Assembly: GCA_027487485.1 (NCBI GenBank)
Contig: JAIYDN010000049.1
Span: forward strand, 62,001-126,000
DNA from: Planctomycetaceae bacterium
GTDB taxonomy: Bacteria > Planctomycetota > Planctomycetia > Pirellulales > Pirellulaceae
Reading direction: 5' to 3'
DNA length: 64,000 nucleotides
Shown: in pieces, positions 59,642 through 64,000 of the stretch
How the letters are laid out: each line of letters opens with the position of its first letter
Position numbering within the stretch: position 1 is the stretch's first letter
The notes under the pieces: generated by a model
Databases searched by the model: none
What the model was told of the DNA's origin: nothing
Seen by the model: the letters and a program-made list of their open reading frames with translations, nothing else
Translations under genes and position numbers: made by a program

Positions 59642-62600
59642 GTGGCCACAGGAACGTTTAGCAACGAAGCCTTCGCGAACCGTAAAATCGCAACGATCCC
59701 TTCGCTCGACATCTGGCGAATCGGCTGGCTTGTCTTGCGAGCGATGGGCTCGCTGAAGATCACGGTCGCCATGTTTGCATTGGGGACTTTGATTTTGTTT
59801 GTGGGTACGCTCGCACAAGATGAAGAGACGATTGTTGATGTCAAAAATGCGTACTTCAACAGCTGGATTGCGACAGTTCCTTTCGACGTTTTTGTTCCGC
59901 AGACCATCAAGCCGCACGACACTCCCATTCCGTTTGCTTTCGCGATGCCTGGCGGGGCAGCGATTGGTTTGATCCTGCTATTCAATCTTATCGCGGCCAA
60001 GCTGACGCGATTCAAGATGAACGCAAAGGGAAGTCGGTTTGCGGCTGGGCTTGCATTTACGGTGGCAGGCTTTGTCCTGGTCGGGCTTATCATTGTCAGT
60101 GCGCACCTTGGTGATGGCTTGCAAGGTGAGCCTCCGTTTAGCTATGGGTGGATATGGTTGGGCACCAAAGCCAGCGTTTGGTTGCTGGCTGCGGGAGCAG
60201 TTGCTTGGAGCGTAGCGGCAACCCCCAAGACGCGCGTCCTGAGATGGACGGCCTTTGTTCTGGCTGGCCTGCTGGTTGCATTGAGCGGATTTCTGATTTG
60301 GGACAACGTTCTCAACAATGACACGTATCGCATACCGGACCCAGGCTTGCGTATTGTTTGGCAACTCACCAAGAGCTTGGTCGTCAGCGCCGTTCTGCTG
60401 GCCGGCTTGCTATTGCTGTTCGGCAACCGAGGTGGAAACGTTTTGATTCACCTGGGGGTTGGTCTATTGATGTTGGGGCAGTTCATTTTCGGTGACGCTC
60501 AGCGCGAAGAACGAATAACGGTCTTCGAAGGCCAGAAGACTCAGGTTGCCTTCGAACAAGACACGGTAGAACTGGCGTTTATCGACGAGTCCGACGCTGC
60601 CAAAAACAGCGTAGTCGCCTTCGATCACCCCATGTTGCAGCAGTCTGCAAGTCAGGGCAAGTTTATCGGCTCGGAGTCATTGCCATTCGAAGTGCGTGTC
60701 GACAAATACATGGAAAGCTCTAAGGGTGCTTTCCGCCGAACGCCAGCCAAACCCACCGACGAGAACGCGGACGTTCAAGGATTGGGACGCGAATGGCAGA
60801 TCGAAGAAGCTGCCAAATCCGGCGGTGCCAAGAGCACAGTGAATTACGCTAGTGCCGTCGTATCGCTTCGAACCAAGGATGCTCATCAACCGCTTGGCAA
60901 GTTCTTGGTTAGCCAATTCATCAATGACGATGCAGCCATGTACACCGCTGCCTTAGACAGTGTCGAAGTCGATGGCAAAAAATGGAATTTCGGTTTGCGA
61001 TTTCGCCGAAACTACAAGGACTACAAGGTCCTGCTAGATGATGTCGTTTTAGAGCAGTATACCGGTACCGCCAAACCCAAAGATTATTCCTCCTTCGTAA
61101 AAATTGAAAACAACGAGGGAGCGACGGTTCAACAAGGCCGCATCTGGATGAACAATCCCATGCGGTTTCGCGGTGAAACGTTTTACCAATCGGGCTACTT
61201 GGCTGCCGAAACGAGTCCCAACGGAGTGGAGCAAACCACGTTGCAAGTGGTGACAAATGCAGGATGGCTGATCCCTTATGTTGCATGTGTTTTAAGTGGC
61301 CTTGGTATGTTGGTCCACTTTGGAGGAACTTTCGCAAGATTCGCGTCCCGGTACGACCGGAGTGCGGATTTGCCGGTTTCTGAACCGGCTCAAGATTCGA
61401 AATCGCCTAGCGAGAAAACGCAATCCGCGAAGCAGAAAAAAGCAATTGCCGCGAAGCCCAAAACAGCATCCCAAGGTTCGCTTGTTTCAATTGCCGTGCC
61501 GGTACTATTTTGCGGACTTGCTGTGCTTTACGTTGGCCGAAACGCGATGATCCCCACTCAGGATCGCGATGAGATTAACTGGTATGCCATCGGTGAGATT
61601 CCAACTCAGTACGGTGGACGCATCAAGCCACTTGCTTCAGCGTCCGCAGAATTTCTGGAGATCCTATCGAACAAGAAGTTTGCCTTAAGCAAAGAGGGTC
61701 ATCAGTATGAACCCGAGCAAAAGACGGGCAAGGAAATCGACTCGGTCACGTGGATTATGGCGGTGTTTGCACGTGAACCTTGGGTTCTGGAAGCACCGCT
61801 CATTCGAATCGATGCACCGGAGATAACAACCGCGTTGGGGCTCAAGAGGCACAAGTCCAATCGATACTCACATCAAGAGATCCGGTTGGGTTTGAGTAAG
61901 ATCATGGATCAGGTAAAGGCGTTGTTTGAAACGAAGCGCGAGGCTTGGTCGTTCGAGCAAGATAAGTTGGGCGAAGTCATCGAAAAGATTTCTGCGCTCG
62001 AAAATCTTTTGGATGCATATACCCCGTTGGCTCCTAGAATCTCTGACAAGCCAGGGGAGATGCAAGCGGCGATAGAGCAATTGCAATTCGATGCCGATCG
62101 CATTCGAGCCCGAAGCCCGCTTGCCGTAATTCCACCCTTGTTCACACCGCCCACGGAACCAGGGCAAAAAGCTCCGCCGGCGAAATGGGAAGGTTTTGGG
62201 ACCGCTTTGTTCGAAACCGTCAAGCTGAAGTCGATGGGTATCAACTCGAAAGCCGATTCCGTTTTAAGCTTCATGCAATTGGTGGAAGCATGCTCCGAAG
62301 AAACAAGGAAACCATCCAAAGTCAATGGACTGGTCGAAGAGTTCAAGTCGAACGTCCAAAAAGAGTTTGGAGAGACAATTCGAATTGGGAAGGTTCCTTT
62401 CGAAGCGTGGTACGAACACTTCGATCCTATTGTCTTGGCAAGCCGTTTGTATTTGGTGTGTGGAATTCTTGCCTTGCTGAGCTTCCTATTCGCACGCGGG
62501 CCGCTTCGCAGCACTTCCTTTTGGCTGTGCATTTTGGCACTGGTCGTTCACACGGTCGCCATCAGTAGCCGAGTCTACATTTCAGAACGTCCGCCGGTGG

Positions 62601-63361
62601 TGACTCTTTACTCGGCAGCGGTCTTTATTGGTTGGGCGATGGTTCTGTTCTGTGCCGTGACCGAGTTGCTGTTCCCGATCTCCATCTCTGTGCTGGTCGC
62701 TTCGGTTGCGGGATACCTGACCCTGAGCGTTGCGTATGGATTGGATATCGGGGATTCCATGCCGGTGCTAGAAGCAGTTCTGGACACTCAGTTTTGGTTG
62801 TCGACCCACGTGATTAGTGTTTCCTTGGGGTATAGCGCTACGTTCGTGTCAGGCTTTGTGGGAATTGGAATTGTGATCGCGATGTGGATTGCAAAGATTG
62901 CAACCAAGAAATCCGCCTTGCAAGTAGAAGCAACCAATTCCATCCCTATCCTGTATCGAATCTGCTACGGTGTCGTTTGCTTTGGACTGTTCTTCAGTTT
63001 TGTTGGAACGGTTCTGGGCGGTTTGTGGGGCGATGATAGCTGGGGTCGGTTCTGGGGTTGGGATCCGAAAGAAAACGGAGCCATGATGATCGTGTTGTGG
63101 AATGCGTTGCTGTTGCATGCCAAATGGGACAAGATGATCGCGGCGCTTGGGTTCGGAATCTTAGCCATCTTCGGCAACATCATCACCGCGTGGTCGATGT
63201 TCGGCACAAATCTTCTAGGGGTTGGCCTGCACAGCTACGGCTTCAATTCAACCACTTTCTATTACTTAGTTGGGTTTGCATTGAGCCAACTGTTGATGAT
63301 CTTGGTTGGTTTCGCATTGGTGATGGCGGGTGGCTTGAAGAACAAGGTGGAAGCAGAATGA
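59642..63361 (+). CDS. Fused ResB-CcsA cytochrome c assembly protein
   Basis: 1239 residues from GTG 59642, long even for fused CcsBA. The N-terminal ResB-like part has helices at about 30-58, 95-118, 128-152, 172-195, 200-222 and 238-258, a large periplasmic region (about 265-530) and a helix near 535. A charged linker and one helix (about 610-630) lead to a second soluble region (about 640-925). The C-terminal CcsA part has eight or so helices and the haem-binding WWD motif WGDDSWGRFWGWDPKENGA, with flanking histidines (LSTHVISVSLGYS, LLLHAKWDKM). Such proteins export haem and ligate it to CXXCH sites, matching the cytochrome-like proteins in this window. Confidence 0.92.
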   Translation: MATGTFSNEAFANRKIATIPSLDIWRIGWLVLRAMGSLKITVAMFALGTLILFVGTLAQDEETIVDVKNAYFNSWIATVPFDVFVPQTIKPHDTPIPFAFAMPGGAAIGLILLFNLIAAKLTRFKMNAKGSRFAAGLAFTVAGFVLVGLIIVSAHLGDGLQGEPPFSYGWIWLGTKASVWLLAAGAVAWSVAATPKTRVLRWTAFVLAGLLVALSGFLIWDNVLNNDTYRIPDPGLRIVWQLTKSLVVSAVLLAGLLLLFGNRGGNVLIHLGVGLLMLGQFIFGDAQREERITVFEGQKTQVAFEQDTVELAFIDESDAAKNSVVAFDHPMLQQSASQGKFIGSESLPFEVRVDKYMESSKGAFRRTPAKPTDENADVQGLGREWQIEEAAKSGGAKSTVNYASAVVSLRTKDAHQPLGKFLVSQFINDDAAMYTAALDSVEVDGKKWNFGLRFRRNYKDYKVLLDDVVLEQYTGTAKPKDYSSFVKIENNEGATVQQGRIWMNNPMRFRGETFYQSGYLAAETSPNGVEQTTLQVVTNAGWLIPYVACVLSGLGMLVHFGGTFARFASRYDRSADLPVSEPAQDSKSPSEKTQSAKQKKAIAAKPKTASQGSLVSIAVPVLFCGLAVLYVGRNAMIPTQDRDEINWYAIGEIPTQYGGRIKPLASASAEFLEILSNKKFALSKEGHQYEPEQKTGKEIDSVTWIMAVFAREPWVLEAPLIRIDAPEITTALGLKRHKSNRYSHQEIRLGLSKIMDQVKALFETKREAWSFEQDKLGEVIEKISALENLLDAYTPLAPRISDKPGEMQAAIEQLQFDADRIRARSPLAVIPPLFTPPTEPGQKAPPAKWEGFGTALFETVKLKSMGINSKADSVLSFMQLVEACSEETRKPSKVNGLVEEFKSNVQKEFGETIRIGKVPFEAWYEHFDPIVLASRLYLVCGILALLSFLFARGPLRSTSFWLCILALVVHTVAISSRVYISERPPVVTLYSAAVFIGWAMVLFCAVTELLFPISISVLVASVAGYLTLSVAYGLDIGDSMPVLEAVLDTQFWLSTHVISVSLGYSATFVSGFVGIGIVIAMWIAKIATKKSALQVEATNSIPILYRICYGVVCFGLFFSFVGTVLGGLWGDDSWGRFWGWDPKENGAMMIVLWNALLLHAKWDKMIAALGFGILAIFGNIITAWSMFGTNLLGVGLHSYGFNSTTFYYLVGFALSQLLMILVGFALVMAGGLKNKVEAE

Positions 63362-64000
63362 GCGTCGAGACCTTGGAGCCGAATTGCAGGCCGGCATTTG
63401 AGTTTGTCGAAGCCAGCATTGAAAAGCATCGGCCGATTGCCAAAGACACGTGTCAGTTAACGTTCGCAGCTCCCAATCTAGCCTCGAGAGCGGTCCCTGG
63501 TCAGTTTTTCATGGTTCGAATCGCGGGTCAAAACGATCCTTTGATAGGCCGGGCCTTGGCCATGTACGACATGCACCGCGATGCTGCAGGGCAACCGCAC
63601 AGCGTGTCGGTGGTTTACACGGTGAAGGGCAAATTCACGCAGGCTCTTGCCCGGCGGAATGCGGGCGATCGCGTTGAAGTTTGGGGTCCGTTGGGAAATG
63701 GGTTCTCCACGGAGCCAATCGATCATTTGATTCTGGTAGCAGGTGGCGTTGGCCAGACCCCCATGTTGACTCTTGCGTCAGCGGCTTTGGGGTTGGCAGC
63801 CTATGGTGAAAAGCAGGTCAGCACGCCGTTTGCCAAGAAGGTCACCCTTTGTTACGGTGCAAGAACGCGAGAGTACTTGGCTGGGCTCGATGATTTCGAG
63901 CGGGTTTGCAGCGAGGTTCGGATTGCGACCGACGACGGATCGCTGGGTCATCACGGGCGGGTCACCGACATCTTGAAGGACGTTTTGAGTGGTTCCAATT
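63358..64000 (+). CDS. PyrK-like dihydroorotate dehydrogenase electron-transfer subunit (partial)
   Basis: It starts at ATG 63358, overlapping the CcsBA stop as ATGA, and runs off the window after 214 residues. The ferredoxin-reductase fold is clear: FVEASIEKHRPIAKDTCQLT, PGQFFMVRI, IGRALAMYDM (FAD-binding), VEVWGPLGNGFS, then the nucleotide-binding LILVAGGVGQTPMLTLA and LCYGARTREYL. PyrK passes electrons from dihydroorotate dehydrogenase to NAD through FAD and a [2Fe-2S] cluster whose cysteines would lie in the missing C-terminal part. Other members of the fold (sulfhydrogenase or CbiX-type reductase subunits) cannot be excluded. Confidence 0.8.
   Translation, partial: MSVETLEPNCRPAFEFVEASIEKHRPIAKDTCQLTFAAPNLASRAVPGQFFMVRIAGQNDPLIGRALAMYDMHRDAAGQPHSVSVVYTVKGKFTQALARRNAGDRVEVWGPLGNGFSTEPIDHLILVAGGVGQTPMLTLASAALGLAAYGEKQVSTPFAKKVTLCYGARTREYLAGLDDFERVCSEVRIATDDGSLGHHGRVTDILKDVLSGSN

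Noticed and set aside
1-64000. tRNA, rRNA or riboswitch
   Set aside because: I looked through the intergenic gaps for tRNA arms, rRNA-like blocks and common riboswitch cores and saw none; a covariance-model scan could still find one.

Overview
This 64 kb stretch reads as a chromosomal segment of a planctomycete, most likely of the Pirellulaceae/Pirellulales. Three DUF1501 genes are present, two of them paired with DUF1549/DUF1553 (planctomycete cytochrome-type) genes. There are also a PEP-CTERM surface protein, a small membrane protein with the planctomycete-style NPYEA N-terminus, many Tat or Sec signal peptides, large multi-domain secreted proteins and a fused ResB/CcsA cytochrome c assembly protein. 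No rRNA, tRNA, CRISPR, phage or transposase gene was found.

Layout. 1-1051 is the N-terminal half of transketolase (minus strand). 1052-2572 is a repeat-rich interval with a decayed gene tail. 2573-6498 is a DUF1501 to DUF1553 operon. 6939-8918 is a secreted GH36-type alpha-galactosidase. 8982-15252 is a co-directional run: small protein, lipoprotein, sensor kinase, NtrC-type regulator and a Baeyer-Villiger-type flavin monooxygenase, closed by an 18-bp tandem repeat. 15411-21427 holds TPR proteins, a sugar-phosphate isomerase-like protein, a DUF4114 protein and a TadE-TadE-TadG/vWA set. 21621-25223 is a DinB-like gene followed by a lipid-flavoured cluster (acyltransferase, small protein, lipid-kinase-like protein, alpha/beta hydrolase). 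25243-32697 (minus) carries thymidine kinase, an ABC ATPase, ApbE, DUF1501, a membrane protein, HemL and an L7/L12-like small protein, with one plus-strand gene at 28170. 32791-39458 holds a TPR-like protein, an Fe-S type PurF, a large FtsX/MacB-type permease and a small membrane protein. 39480-42836 is a five-PAS hybrid kinase. 42837-48317 is a second repeat-rich zone containing an EF-hand/deiodinase-like redoxin and a PEP-CTERM phosphodiesterase-like protein. 48318-53578 is a DUF1553-DUF1501-WD40 operon. 53852-64000 holds a secreted hypothetical protein, a cytochrome c/propeller/cupredoxin protein, a lipoprotein, CcsBA and the start of a PyrK-like flavoprotein.

Most unusual feature. Three minus-strand genes (DUF1553 at 2573, deiodinase-like redoxin at 44016, WD40 at 48318) each have a second, diverged copy of part of their 3' end lying further downstream. 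In each case the displaced tail sits only about 95-175 nt before the next co-directional gene, where the original gene end would be expected. The sequence between tail and parent is packed with GTAG-headed hairpins and other palindromes shared between the intervals. This resembles repeated insertion of hairpin-bearing cassettes into gene 3' ends with regeneration of the tail (compare e14 in E. coli icd), but no recombinase is present in the window. The mechanism is inference; the duplications and repeats are seen directly.
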